A stretch of DNA of 64,000 nt from Aureobasidium sp. EXF-3400 (Eukaryota > Ascomycota > Dothideomycetes > Dothideales > Saccotheciaceae). The translations under genes and the position numbers were made by a program. Below the pieces are notes generated by a model that was not told the DNA's origin, made no database searches, and saw only the letters and a list, made by a program, of their open reading frames with translations. Shown here one piece after another: positions 1 through 10,559 of the stretch; within the stretch, counting starts at the first letter, position 1; every line of letters begins with the position of its first letter. The stretch spans positions 59,981 to 123,980 of the forward strand of contig SWBL01000129.1 of the NCBI GenBank assembly GCA_024195585.1. Reading direction: 5' to 3'.

Positions 1-1029
1 GGCAGCGTTGACCTTTCCAACAACGAAGGTGTAGTACTTCTTGCCAGCGCGGGTGATGAGGTCCTGAACGTGAGCTAGGGCGCCCATGTAGTTTTTGACG
101 GAAAGAGTGTTGATCAAGATACCGAAGACAGAGACGGTGCTGAGGTTTGCGACAAGAGCGTAACGGCGACGAAGAATCTGGGCAGTGGAGGCTGACATGG
201 TTTGAGGAGCTTCAGAGCCTTCGTACACGGTAGGGTAGATGTCGATAGAAGCCACACGAGAGGTCAGGTTGAGAAGGAGGGAGGTGGGAGGTTCGGAGAT
301 GTGGAAAAGCGAGTATTCGCGAAGAACGGCGGCATCTTCGTCTGCTCCAGCAGGTACAGTGCGATTGGGTAGCAAAGAGGAGGGGTTGTGCAGGATGGAA
401 GTGGAGAATAGACTGGTGTAACCGAGATTCTGGAGAGCGGATTGCAGAGGTTGGACGTGTTCAGAGTATGGGATGTCTGCCATCAGCACTACTTTATGGT
501 CCTTATCCGGGTACGTCTTCCGGAAGCTGGTGACGACAGTATCCAAGTCCAGAGGACGGAAGGTGAAGACGTAGATGACAGGCAGCCTCTGTGTCGGAGA
601 AAGACAGGTGCGACCATAGTGTACTACAACATCGGCCGAGACATGCTCAGCAGCAACTTCGTCTACACAGCAGGCGCCGTATGAGCTGTCACCGAGGATA
701 CATAATCTTTCTTGGTCGGCTTCCAGCGAAACCTTTTCCAGGGCTTCAGTCACATCCTGGCTGTTATCTTGTGTACGGAGCTCTTTCTGCAATGCTTCAA
801 AGACTCGAGGAGCATGTGTCAACATGTGATCAGGGAACTGGAGAGCGATCCTCTTGTATTTGCCATGGCGGATTTCGTCGACGGTCCTCTTGATCTCGTA
901 GGTGAGGTATAATTGTTCATCTGAGAAGGTTCGCACTAGAGAGGGGTCGACGGCGGGGGTGGGATCCTCGAAGACATGTGTATCCGGAGTTGACAAGACC
1001 GGAGCGACCCCTGGCGCACCCAGCGACAT
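1..1029 (-). CDS. DPH2: Diphthamide biosynthesis subunit Dph2 (C-terminus outside window)
   Basis: Open frame of 343 codons reading from an ATG at 1027-1029 to the window edge with no stop, so the C-terminal part is missing. Dph2 is the partner of Dph1 in the cytosolic radical-SAM-type complex that transfers a 3-amino-3-carboxypropyl group from SAM to the target histidine of elongation factor 2, the first step of diphthamide synthesis. The family signature is clear: an IALQFPDHML segment followed by GDSSYGACCVDEVAAEH and VVVHYGRTCLSP, where the cysteines of Dph1/Dph2 iron-sulfur binding lie, then YTFVVGKVNAA near the edge. No intron is needed. It is divergent from TIM17, the two starts being 194 bp apart. 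Dph1 shares these motifs; the FEDPTPAVDPS-type N-terminus and the context of the Cys motif favour Dph2. Confidence 0.88.
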   Translation of the reverse strand, partial: MSLGAPGVAPVLSTPDTHVFEDPTPAVDPSLVRTFSDEQLYLTYEIKRTVDEIRHGKYKRIALQFPDHMLTHAPRVFEALQKELRTQDNSQDVTEALEKVSLEADQERLCILGDSSYGACCVDEVAAEHVSADVVVHYGRTCLSPTQRLPVIYVFTFRPLDLDTVVTSFRKTYPDKDHKVVLMADIPYSEHVQPLQSALQNLGYTSLFSTSILHNPSSLLPNRTVPAGADEDAAVLREYSLFHISEPPTSLLLNLTSRVASIDIYPTVYEGSEAPQTMSASTAQILRRRYALVANLSTVSVFGILINTLSVKNYMGALAHVQDLITRAGKKYYTFVVGKVNAA

Positions 1030-1223
1030 GATTGCTGCTGTTGAATGAGGAAGGAAGGAAACAGCAACAGAATAATAATTTGGGCCAAGCAAAAACCATT
1101 CGGCGCACAGACCACGTTCGGTCATCGTCCACGAAAAGTTGCAGGCGGAGGCCAATCCACCGTCCATACCGCCGCTATCGACCTCTCTACCTCGACCACA
1201 ACCACACACATCTCATATTCGCC
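1030..1223. promoter_or_regulatory. Shared DPH2/TIM17 promoter
   Basis: The 194 bp between two divergent start codons must hold both 5' leaders and promoters. It contains an AATAATAATT stretch near 1070-1080 and CA-rich sequence just before the TIM17 ATG. No clear TATA box or named factor site was recognised. Confidence 0.55.
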
Positions 1224-1886
1224 ATGGATCACAGCAGAGACCCTTGCCCATGGGTGTACGTTCACCTCCCGCACCTCCGCACCCCGCCAACCCGCTAACT
1301 TTGCTCCGACGACAGGGCCTTGAACGATTTCGGTGGTGCTTTCTGCATGGGCGCAATCGGTGGTTCGCTCTGGCACGGTATCAAGGGTTTCAGAAACAGT
1401 CCGTACGTCAATCCGACTCGAATCCACCTCACACAGCCAGACACAGCCCACTGACACTCGACGCAACAGCTATGGCGAGAGAAGGATAGGTGCTCTGACC
1501 GCCATCAAGGCGCGTGCTCCGGTTCTGGGTGGTAACTTTGGTGTTTGGGGTGGCATGTTTAGTACCTTTGACTGTGCAGTCAAGGGCATTCGGTATGCGA
1601 TAAACCCACCTTTCTTCAACCTATACCACCATACTGACTACAAGACAGCAAGAAGGAAGACCCCTGGAACGCCATCATTGCCGGTTTCTTCACCGGTGGT
1701 GCTCTTGCTGTCCGTGGTGGGTACAAGGCCATGCGCAACGGTGCCATCGGTTGCGCCATTCTGCTCGCCGTCATCGAGGGCGTCGGTATCGGTTTCCAGC
1801 GCATGATGGCAGAAAACACCAGACTCGACGTTCCCCCACCACCTCCGCAAGGCATCGAGGGCGCTCCCAAGCCCATGGTCGCTTAA
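1224..1886 (+). CDS. TIM17: Mitochondrial inner-membrane translocase Tim17
   Basis: Four exons, 1224-1255, 1316-1402, 1470-1592 and 1649-1886, give 159 residues, the usual Tim17 length. Tim17 is a core subunit of the TIM23 complex that imports presequence proteins across and into the mitochondrial inner membrane. Joined exons read [20 protein letters not shown], then [40 protein letters not shown] and [20 protein letters not shown], which are the four membrane segments and glycine motifs of the family; the tail is rich in proline (PPPPPQG). All three introns (60, 67 and 56 nt) have GT-AG ends, and the donors GTACGT, GTACGT and GTATGC were chosen because they restore the family sequence. The Cys of DPCPW is the conserved N-terminal cysteine. 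Confidence 0.95.
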
Positions 1887-2412
1887 AAAAGTGTTGGTTC
1901 ATCAAAAAGACCACTTGTGCTATATACGGGTATATTCGGCGTTTGGAGCGAAAAGCATCATTTTCATGATCTGGGCCTGTCTTCTTTTTTCTACCCATAC
2001 AACGACCGGCGCGCTTACGAGGGCGGCTGTCTTGTCTTCTCTACACTCCTCGAAATTCATGTACAATCATCAGAGAGAAAACGACCTTGGTGGGTCATTT
2101 GGTTTTGCACAAAGACCAAAATCTGTATTCTTATGCTTCATGTCATCAAAAATCCACTTTACAATAACGAATTCACTTTGCATGTCGAGGACGAAACTAG
2201 ATACAGCGTCCATGGAGAACGAGGTCGCCGAATCAGAGAGCCCTGGCATTCTTCTAGGAGCCGTCGGTGAAGTGAAAAGGCAGAATCAGCTCTCCACCTC
2301 CACATTCGCCATCCTTTCGGACAGACTGTGACGTTCCATGCACTCTGTCATGTTTATTCTATCTCAAAAGATGTATATGAATAGGGGACAGCCATTGCGT
2401 TTGTCTAGTCGT
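1887..2412. other. Convergent intergenic region TIM17 / BUD27
   Basis: About 526 bp holding the 3' untranslated regions of two convergent genes. Several short open frames run through it, but none has recognisable protein sequence or coding codon use. I see no RNA gene or repeat. Confidence 0.5.
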
Positions 2413-4284
2413 CTAAAACTTCATCCTGGCAGCCTTGAATCTACTCACCTTCTTCATCTTGCCGTCAGGGAACTGCTCCATCAAAGGATCATCCTTTTCT
2501 TCTTCTGTCTCCTTAAATCCACCTTGTTGGCGAATAATGTTGTTACGTAGGCGGTAGTATTCGGATGCAAGTTGGCGCTGCTGCAGCTCTGGATCGAGCT
2601 CATCTACCTCTTCAGGGGCGCGTACGTTGGTTGCCGCCGCAGCAGGATGCTCGACAATCTTGTCCGACATGACAGAGCCAGATTCTTGTGTTGGCGCAGA
2701 CTCGGATTGGACGGTCTCATCGGTAGCAGCAGCTCTATTTTGCTTGAACCGGGAAACCCTGGCAGGTTTCGTTGGTTGAGAAGGAGCTTGTGTCGTAGAA
2801 GGTGCTCGCTCGACAACATCTGCGATGGGCGCAGTGCGTGGCTTGGAAGCAACAGGGGCTTCAGATTTTGGCGCCTCCTGCACATCCAGCTCTTCGTTGA
2901 ACCTGACTCCTTTCTTCGCGGACGTGTTTGACTTGACTGCCTCCTTGCCTTTTGAAATGGCTGGCTTGAGATTCTCACTCGAAGCTCCTTCCTCACCACG
3001 AACCACAAGTCGACGAAGTCCCTCGGGATCGTAAACGGGATCCACCTCCTCAAGATTGGGTCCGAGGTTTCCAATGACTCTTGAGCGAAGCGATTCCTCC
3101 AATTCTCGCATTTGGTCTCTGTAACTTTTGCTGATTCCTGGACGAATGGATCTCCCATGCTCATCTTCTTCCTCTGAGATCTCGCTATCGTAGTCGTCAT
3201 CGAAGTAGTCATCGTCGTCTTCAAACTCTGATAGGTTCTCGTCTAGATCCAGTTCAGCCACCACCTGGCCGACTTCATTCAGATTATATTGGAGCATCTC
3301 CCTCCGTAGCCTGGCATCTTCAGGTGACTCGTCCTCAGGAATGACTGCTTGGGTTCCGATGATATCGTCATCGTCGTCCAACTCGATGACACGCTCACCG
3401 TTGGCGAATGTGCCACTGAACAAAGAAGGGTTAACTCCAGATGACCTGCTGGCACTAGCATTGTCGGCGCGCGAGGGAATCTCTCTTTCCTGAACCTCCC
3501 CTGCAAAGCTTACTCCTTTCTTGGTAGTCTTGGGAGCGTTTTCTGCGACTTTCGGCGCATCTTGTGTTTTAGTTACTGGAGCAGCTTTGGGCTTTTGGGT
3601 AGCCTCAGATGTCGAGATCTTGGCCGTATCTCCGTTCTTTGCCTTGGGATCCATGTCTTTCAATCCGGCTTTACGAAGAGTTTCGACAATCTGCGCTGTT
3701 TGTTGTTCCGGCTGAGTGACTTTGCTTGATATGATGTTTCCATCTTCGTCCAGTTCCTCGAGAATCTCAGTAATAGGTAGTCCAGGTTCCAGAGAGTCGC
3801 CGTCCTCTCTGTCCATCTCTTCCAGCACTTCAGAAAGTTGAGTCTCGATCTTCTCTACCTGCTTGGAGATTGTCGACACATTTTGTTGTACATAATCCAG
3901 ACGTCTGTCGACAAGTCGGCTAACTTCTATCGGATGGCGAATTGGTCCTTTTCCAACACCGAACAACTCAAAGATTTCTAGATGAGTTAGAGTGTGATTT
4001 TGAGTCTGCCGTATCGTTGCATCAAACCTTTTTCATTTACAAGCTCTCCTCCAAATCTCTCACTGATGCGTGTCTGAAGGTAGTTAGCAGTGAAAGATAG
4101 AATGCGGTTGTCAAGTACTCACGCAGTCTTTTTCAGATTGAACATTAACACCAGATGAAAGCTCCTCCTTCAAGCCTTCATATTCGGCATCCCATGTTCG
4201 CCAATGTTGCAAAGATTTGCGTAGCTTTGCCACATTTGACTCCAATTCTAGTCTGCGTGTTTCGAGTTGTTCATAGTCCGCCAT
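2413..4284 (-). CDS. BUD27: Bud27/URI-type unconventional prefoldin (DUF3835)
   Basis: Three exons on the minus strand, 4123-4284, 4028-4073 (only 46 nt) and 2413-3977, encode 590 residues. The N-terminus is a prefoldin alpha fold: a first coiled coil (residues 1-45), a hairpin with DCTRISERFGGELVNEKEI across both introns, then FGVGKGPIRHP and a second coiled coil ending near residue 125. The middle is acidic and disordered, with PITEILEELDEDGNIIS and several KGVSFAGE / KGVRFNEE motifs, and the C-terminus VSRFKAARM is the fungal DUF3835 tail. Bud27/URI acts with Rpb5 in cytoplasmic assembly of RNA polymerases and in TOR-linked translation control. The KGVxF repeats resemble PP1-docking RVxF motifs, which human URI1 uses; that functional reading is inference. 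Start by the ATG at 4282-4284. Confidence 0.82.
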
Positions 4285-4506
4285 AGTGTATTGTAGTCCA
4301 GACAAGCAGACGAAAGAGGAAAAAGTTGTGCAAAAAGTATGTCTCTTTGTAATCAGAGAAGATGTTCTTCTCGAAGTGACTAAAACCGGGTATACAACGG
4401 CAGATGCCGACAAGCATGCCGAAGCCGAAGCGCATGGGCGATCTCTCTGCGACAAGTTGAGCCTCACATTACGGCCTTTGTGAGCTCACCATCTACCAAC
4501 ACGACA

Positions 4507-5682
4507 ATGTCTCGTGTTGCACCACGGTCTGCGCCCGCGCGGCCGGGAGAAGATGGTGAGCCACGCCCTGCCGACCTTGATCTGTCGAGTCTCCGCTTGA
4601 CTGTGGGCATCGCTGACAGCCTAACCTCAGACATCTGCCCCGTATGCAAGTCCTCACGCTATCTCAACAAGTCCATGCGCTTTCTGGTCAACCCAGAATG
4701 CTATCACAAGATGTGCGAGTCCTGTGTGGACCGCATCTTCTCCCACGGCCCAAACAAGTGTCCCATTGCTGGCTGTCACCGCACCCTACGCAAGCACAAG
4801 TTCCGAGAACAGACCTTCGAGGATATCCATGTAGAGCGCGAGATCGACATTCGAAAGCGCGTAGCCAATATCTTCAACCGCCGTGAGGACGACTTTGATT
4901 CGCTACTTGACTACAACAACTACCTGAACGAGGTCGAGGACATCACATTCAACCTCATCTACAAAATCGACGTCGAAGAGACAGAGAAGAAGATCTCAGT
5001 CTATGCCGATCATAACGCCAAAGCCATCACCACAAATGCCGCTCTTGCATCTCAAGAATCACACGATTACACGGCCTTGCAAGCCGCAGAAAGAGAACAG
5101 GCTCGTCTACGGAGAGAGGCCGCACGTCGGGAAGAGGAAGAAGAACGAAGAGCACGCGCAGAAGGAAGACAAGACATCATCGATCGCCTTGCCACTGGTT
5201 CAGGTGATGCCGATTCAATCGCACAGGAGGGCCGCGTAACGCTCAAGAAACGACTGGACAAGAAGCAAGCCGCCGACAGACAGAGACAGCTACAAGCCGC
5301 CGCGGCTGCAAAAGATGCTACCAACGGCAGCAGTGGCATCGTCATCAAAGGTCTCAAGACCCGCAAAGCACCTGCTCCAGATCTTCCCTACGACGCTTTC
5401 GGAGGACTCCAGTTCTCGAACCAATACCATATCGTACAAGATCACTACGAATGGGATTGGCTCAATGAGATCGACAGTCAGCTCGCCATTGCTGCAGGAG
5501 GCTACAGCAAACAAGAGTTCCACTCACGGGCACTCTGTGAAGCTTTCTCAGGCCTTGGAGTTATAATTGGAGAGGAAAAGGCTGAGCAAAATGGCACACG
5601 TAATGCAGCTACTATTGGCACTGCGGCTGCGGTTCACGGTGGCTCTGGCGCAAAGGATGTCAAGATGGAGGACCCGTTTTGA
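4507..5682 (+). CDS. TFB3: TFIIH/CAK assembly subunit Tfb3 (MAT1)
   Basis: Single exon, 391 residues. Tfb3/MAT1 bridges the CDK-activating kinase (Kin28-cyclin) to core TFIIH for RNA polymerase II CTD phosphorylation and repair. A RING finger of C3HC4 type spans residues 44-93 (C44, C47, C65, H67, C70, C73, C85, C90) with the family sequence NPECYHKMCESCVDRIF. It is followed by the MAT1 stretch KHKFREQTFEDIHVEREIDI and RVANIFNRREDDF, a charged coiled coil around 190-260, and a C-terminal domain with AGGYSKQEFHSRALCEAF. The in-frame codon at 4480 is GTG, so the first ATG (4507, context ACAATGTC) is taken as start. Divergent from BUD27 with 222 bp between starts. Confidence 0.94.
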   Translation: MSRVAPRSAPARPGEDGEPRPADLDLSSLRLTVGIADSLTSDICPVCKSSRYLNKSMRFLVNPECYHKMCESCVDRIFSHGPNKCPIAGCHRTLRKHKFREQTFEDIHVEREIDIRKRVANIFNRREDDFDSLLDYNNYLNEVEDITFNLIYKIDVEETEKKISVYADHNAKAITTNAALASQESHDYTALQAAEREQARLRREAARREEEEERRARAEGRQDIIDRLATGSGDADSIAQEGRVTLKKRLDKKQAADRQRQLQAAAAAKDATNGSSGIVIKGLKTRKAPAPDLPYDAFGGLQFSNQYHIVQDHYEWDWLNEIDSQLAIAAGGYSKQEFHSRALCEAFSGLGVIIGEEKAEQNGTRNAATIGTAAAVHGGSGAKDVKMEDPF

Positions 5683-6031
5683 ATTCATGATGAACGTTGA
5701 AATGATACCCCCGAAAAAGGCGTTGGCATGGCATAGCATATACAGTGTTTAGTTTACCATTAGAAAGTTGACCAGGATCAATTCAAAATCATGGTTCTTA
5801 CAATCCTTTCTTGGTCTTCAATTATGTGAGATTCTTGGCGTTGTTGGTTGATTGCTCAGGTGACAAGTGCCATCTTCTTCGCGTACCTTCCATTCTTGCT
5901 AGCATGTATTTTTCTTGAGCCAATATCAGATTACTCGCAGTCAAGTCCAGGCGATAAGTCCTGAAGAGCTACTGCAATCACTTCATGACAGCTGCCCGCA
6001 GCTGGCCCAAACCCAATCCCAGCATGTAAAC
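5683..6031. other. Intergenic region TFB3 / IKS1
   Basis: 349 bp between tandem genes: the TFB3 3' end and the IKS1 promoter and leader. An open frame continuous with IKS1 exon 1 reaches upstream to about 5915, so a longer IKS1 N-terminus from an upstream start is possible. Nothing else recognised. Confidence 0.45.
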
Positions 6032-8200
6032 ATGGCCGACGCAGAACCCCACCGTCACATGTCTCTCATACCATACACCTCCGATTCTCAGGAGATCGTT
6101 CTGTAAGACTAGAGCATATCACCAAGATACAAGTAAGTTTCGATCTGACGACTCTGTAGACGTCGTGGTAGTGCAATCGTCGTATTCGACCCGGAATCGC
6201 GACAACTGTCATTGCGTGGGAACCCACAGACAGCCATTGGAAACCTCGATCTCCAACAATGCCCATACTGCCATCGGCCCCTGAGCGATGACACAAATCC
6301 ACGCCAGTACGATTCCGAGGATGAGGGAGCTTCGTCTCACAATCAGAGCTCTTTTGTCAACCCGGAGTACTTTCGCATGCTAGCACATAGTATCCCAAGC
6401 TCGGCAGCAACTTCCAGGCCTGCTTCACCACTCAAACGACTTCCAGATTTGCGGTCTGGTGCCTCTAGGAACGTCACTCCGACTGGTGCAGAATTCGTTG
6501 GTAGTGCTCCTTCGCCAGCTGCGACTAACCAAGGCATCAAAGACGATAGCTTCTTGCCAAACTATTTCAAGCATTTCTTCGTCGAGAAACGCGAATTGGG
6601 CCGTGGAGGTCGCGGAGTTGTCCTTCTGGTTGAGCACTTTCTTGATAAGGTCTTCCTTGGAGAATTCGCTTGCAAACGTATTCCGGTCGGCAATGATCAC
6701 GCTTGGCTCGAAAAGGTTCTGATTGAGGTGCAATTACTCCAAAGATTAACCCATCCGAACTTGGTTTCGTACCATCATGTCTGGCTGGAAGATGCACAGA
6801 TTACCAATTTTGGACCAAGCGTACCATGCATCTTCATCCTACAACAGTATTGCAATTCGGGAGACTTGCACAATTATGTCCTCGACACGACACAAACTAC
6901 GAGTCCTACCGAGGTCTTGAAAGAGCGTATGAGAAGACGTTCCAAGGGGTTAGCAGAACGTCCGACAAATTTGGGACTTCGCACTATGAACTTCGATGAG
7001 ATCTTCTCTTTCTTCCGCGATATTACATCTGGCCTGCATCATTTGCATACCAACGGCTACATTCATCGAGATCTCAAACCATCGAATTGTCTTCTGCACA
7101 ACGATGGCCAAAAGATGTCGGTTCATGTTTCCGACTTTGGTGAAGTACAGGCTGCGAACGAACAACGCACTTCCACAGGCGCAACAGGCACGATATCGTA
7201 TTGTGCCCCTGAAGTGCTACAAAGACAAGGCTCAGGCTTTGGCGAGTTCACGACTAAATCCGACATTTTCTCCTTGGGAATGATTGTTTACTTCATGTGC
7301 TTTGGTCGACTACCTTACCAAAACGCCGATGCTGCCAATGACGAGAACGAAGACCTCGATAAGCTACGCGCCGAGGTGTCAGCCTGGCATGGATTTGATG
7401 ATGTAACAAGAGCGAGAAAAGATCTACCAGAGAAACTCTACAAGTTCTTGAAGAGACTGCTGAGCCCCAATCCAGCGGAACGGCCGAGCACAGAACAGAT
7501 CCTGCAAGCCATCAAAGCTGGAGGCGAAATCGACGACATACCCATGAGTCCTGTCCGAACAGGAGGAGACCAATCTCCAGATCTCAGCAACATGAGTTCA
7601 CGCATCATGCCGGTGGACTCGCCTGCTCCAAAGAAAGCTACACGAGCCAATACCAATCCTATTCCTTCCAGGCCCGGACTATCACAATTAGCAAGACATC
7701 ACTCAGGTGAACTCGTGCATTCGCGAAGCCCACCTCTGCAACCCCGTCGCTTCAGTAAAGATATAAGCAGAAGCACCAGTACTGATACCAATACTCCGTC
7801 ACCTCCAGATGCGTCTACACTTGCTTTCCGTGGCCGCGATGTTGGGACGCCTCCGACTAAACAACCTGTTCGACTTATGCTTCCACCTCCCCCACCTGTA
7901 CAGCCTCGCTCAATCATTACCCATCCTTCTTTTCTTCTTGGCCTCAAGGTGTTTCTTTTTGGCTTCAAACTCTTCTTGCTCAACTACCCCTGCTCACCAT
8001 TCGCGGCTGAAGCGTGGCTTGTGTATCCACTGATGGGTCTTGCTATCCTGGATCTTACGGTCTGGAAGATGAGTACGAGAGGAAGCCTGGTTTTGATGGT
8101 GGTGCATGTAATGATCGTAGGGTCGGCGAGAAGATGGAGTGCATTGTGCAGTGGCAATGGGTCGAGTTGGAAGGGAGAAGGACTTTATGAGGGATTGTGA
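6032..8200 (+). CDS. IKS1: Iks1-family serine/threonine protein kinase
   Basis: Two exons, 6032-6102 and 6160-8200, give 703 residues. The joined start reads MSLIPYTSDSQEIVLRRGSA then VVFDPESRQLSLRG and a short zinc-knuckle-like CPYCHRPL, the N-terminal pattern of Iks1. The kinase domain (about residues 145-470) has the glycine loop LGRGGRGVVLLV, lysine in EFACKRI, catalytic HRDLKPSN, DFGE, and CAPEVL before subdomain IX, with a long insert after EVLKERMRRRS. Three hydrophobic stretches near the C-terminus (FLLGLKVFLFGFKLFLL, WLVYPLMGLAILDLTVW and GSLVLMVVHVMIVGSA) suggest membrane anchoring. Yeast Iks1 is poorly characterised; loss affects ion and drug sensitivity. The ATG at 6032 (AACATGGCC) is preferred; 6059 is a second in-frame ATG. 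The last 40 residues are unusual and could hide an unspliced intron. Confidence 0.88.
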
Positions 8201-8491
8201 TCGTTTCCTGGTTCTCAAACGTCCTCTCATTCCAAGTCATGGTATTTGTAGCCTTCGTTGACCTCGAGCCACTCATTCTCTCTCAAGATGGAAATCAATG
8301 GTTTCAATTTGTTTCCACTGCATCTTACACGTTACAAAGGCCCCATATTACTAGTAGATGCAATGAATGGTGTTGCAGCAGATTGTTGTTGTTCAGCCTG
8401 CCAATCGGTCAAGCGTATACATTAAATATTTACATATATGTTTTGTGCTTTGGCAGCATATATCGACATTACACCACATCCTCAATGCTCT

Positions 8492-9733
8492 TTAAGCACG
8501 AGGAAGAGGAACAGGCACATTTCTTCTACCCTTGGTGTTTCTCTTTGCAAGATCTCTCTTGCTGAAAATATCACCACTGACCTCCGCACCAAGACCAAAG
8601 TCAGGCTCACCACCCAGAGTACCAAAGATATCGCCAATGTAGTTTGTGGCATTGACGCCTTGAGCAAAAGTGCTGTTCCAGTTATCCAAAATACCCTCGA
8701 CGACCTTAACACCAGCGAGGTACAAGTTGGCAACAGCAGGCAGGAAAGCACCTTGTACTGAAGACTCGAAGAGGTTGTAGGTAGCAGAGCCACCGAGGAA
8801 AGGACGGTCAAAGTCAGAGGCAGTTCTCATGACGATGATGCGCTTGAAATCGACGAGTTGCTCGACGGCGGCGCGCAGCAGAGCGGCGAGGGTGGCGTTG
8901 TCTTCTTGGGCGGTGGAGCAGTAGTTTCCAGTGCCGTTAGTGATCAGGGTGGTAAAGTTTCCAAAGGCCTCGCCTAGGAGCTTGCCGGAGTAGTATACGT
9001 CGGAGGTAGCGACGTCGCATTCGACGACACTGGGACCGGTGGAGGAAGCACCAGCGGCGTAGATCTCGTCGTTGGCGTAGAGTTTACGGTAAGCGACAGC
9101 AGAGTCAGAGTCGTTGAGTGTAGCCTTGCGAGCAAAGTTTGCAGCAATCTTTTGCAGGTCTTGGTTGACCTCGAAGACCTCGGTACCGTAGATGTTCAGA
9201 GGGTACTCGGAAGGTGCAGTGGCACCGAGAGGGATGTATCCAGTGGTGAAGTTTCCAGGGATATCGCGAGGGTCGAATTCGTGCTGAAGAGCGACCTGGA
9301 CGGCGTAGCGAGCGAAGGTGACGGAGCAAATGGTAGCGACCTCTGGGTTGATGCCAGCAATACCGGCAACCATGAAGTAGGTAGTGGTCAGGTCGAAGCG
9401 AGGGCTACGAACCAGCGAGGCGATTGTGACTGCAGCATTGATCTCGCTCTCGCCGGTAATGACCTGGCAGACATCTCCATCCTCAGTGCAGTGAACGTGA
9501 GGGAACAGAGGAGAAGCTCCAGGAAGAGAGATGTTTCTAGCCAGAAGATTGAACTCTGGGATGCCGTACCAGATCTCAGCCTCGGGTGTGAACATGGCAA
9601 TGAGCATGACCTTGGGCTTGATCACATATTCCAATGCTCTCTCAGCAACAGCGACAGGCTTGTGCAGGACCGAGGCAGAAACGACGGAGCTCAAACCCAA
9701 GAGGGCAGAGGCAATGTTGGACGAGAAACGCAT
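8492..9733 (-). CDS. Secreted purine nucleoside permease (NUP) family protein
   Basis: Single exon, 413 residues. The start MRFSSNIASALLGLSSVVSA is a signal peptide, and the mature chain carries at least eight N-x-S/T sites (NIS, NFT, NST and NAT among them), so it enters the secretory pathway. The body matches the NUP family typified by Candida albicans NUP: KPKVMLIAMFTPEAEIWYG, TTYFMVAGIAGINPE, TGYIPLGA, NDEIYAAGAS, KRIIVMRTASDFDRP and VVEGILDNWNSTFAQGVN. The fold is related to nucleoside phosphorylases; the annotated transport role rests on the Candida protein, and an extracellular nucleoside-cleaving or binding role is equally compatible with the signal peptide and absence of membrane segments. 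The C-terminus is basic (KRDLAKRNTKGRRN). Confidence 0.9.
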   Translation of the reverse strand: MRFSSNIASALLGLSSVVSASVLHKPVAVAERALEYVIKPKVMLIAMFTPEAEIWYGIPEFNLLARNISLPGASPLFPHVHCTEDGDVCQVITGESEINAAVTIASLVRSPRFDLTTTYFMVAGIAGINPEVATICSVTFARYAVQVALQHEFDPRDIPGNFTTGYIPLGATAPSEYPLNIYGTEVFEVNQDLQKIAANFARKATLNDSDSAVAYRKLYANDEIYAAGASSTGPSVVECDVATSDVYYSGKLLGEAFGNFTTLITNGTGNYCSTAQEDNATLAALLRAAVEQLVDFKRIIVMRTASDFDRPFLGGSATYNLFESSVQGAFLPAVANLYLAGVKVVEGILDNWNSTFAQGVNATNYIGDIFGTLGGEPDFGLGAEVSGDIFSKRDLAKRNTKGRRNVPVPLPRA

Positions 9734-10559
9734 GTTGGTAGCAACCAGAAAGAAGGGCTCGAGGAAACAAGGGAAGCAAGGACCTACGAGAGAAAGAGAT
9801 CTTCTACAAGGCTGCCGACCAGCAAGACTTTAAATGCCTCGAGTCATAATTGAGCAGCGCCTATCTCTGCAAACAAGCTCCATACCATTGAGCCGAAGGG
9901 CGCGCTGTGCGCCTGAGTTCCCAGCCTCCTCCAAGGTAATGGGATCACGAAAGAGATCATCGCAGCCAGCAAAAAAGTTGCCCGGGTCGCACGCGTTATC
10001 GGCTTGTCGCGCGTCATTCTCCCGAAGGATGGATCCAAATCAGGAAGTGACTTGCCTGATAACGGAAGGACATGTTGTGCACGGTCTGTCGCGGACCCGA
10101 CCGGTGCTTATCGCATACCACCTCTCGCGAGTCACGACTCTTAGGTTCCTGAATCCTGACAAAGTTTTGAGCTTTTGGTGTATCTCTCTAGGGCCAATGT
10201 GGTCTTGGCCTCGACGATACAAGCGAGAACCAAGACATTGCTCGATACCAAATTGAAGAGGATTCAATGATTGCGGCGCCACCAATGGCTGCAGGAATAG
10301 CCCACATGAGCTGGGTTAGCTCGACCATTGTATCCGATAGAGGAACTTAGGGAGCAGAGATAGAAGAAAAGAGGCACGCTGAAAACCGTTTGTTATAAGC
10401 AGTCAGAGATGATTATGGGTGTTGTTTGTGATGGCAAGTCGTAGCATATTCGGTGTTGGACTCCGACCATGCATATACCACGGGATCCAATATGGGCTTC
10501 TATGTGCCTCACTACCAGCTGTCCGTGACCCGGACTCGCTCGAACATCTCTCATAGGGC
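9734..10559. other. Intergenic region upstream of the NUP gene
   Basis: 826 bp between the NUP start and the RIC8 stop, both on the minus strand; it holds the NUP promoter and the RIC8 3' end. An ORF of 140 codons at 9834-10256 has no recognisable protein pattern and poor codon use. No repeat or RNA gene seen. Confidence 0.45.

Noticed and set aside
4480..4506. Upstream start for TFB3 at 4480
   Set aside because: The codon is GTG; the ATG at 4507 has a good context and gives the normal length.
9152..9853. 233-codon ORF antisense to the NUP gene
   Set aside because: Shadow of a strongly biased coding strand; no family pattern, and its end falls in the NUP promoter.
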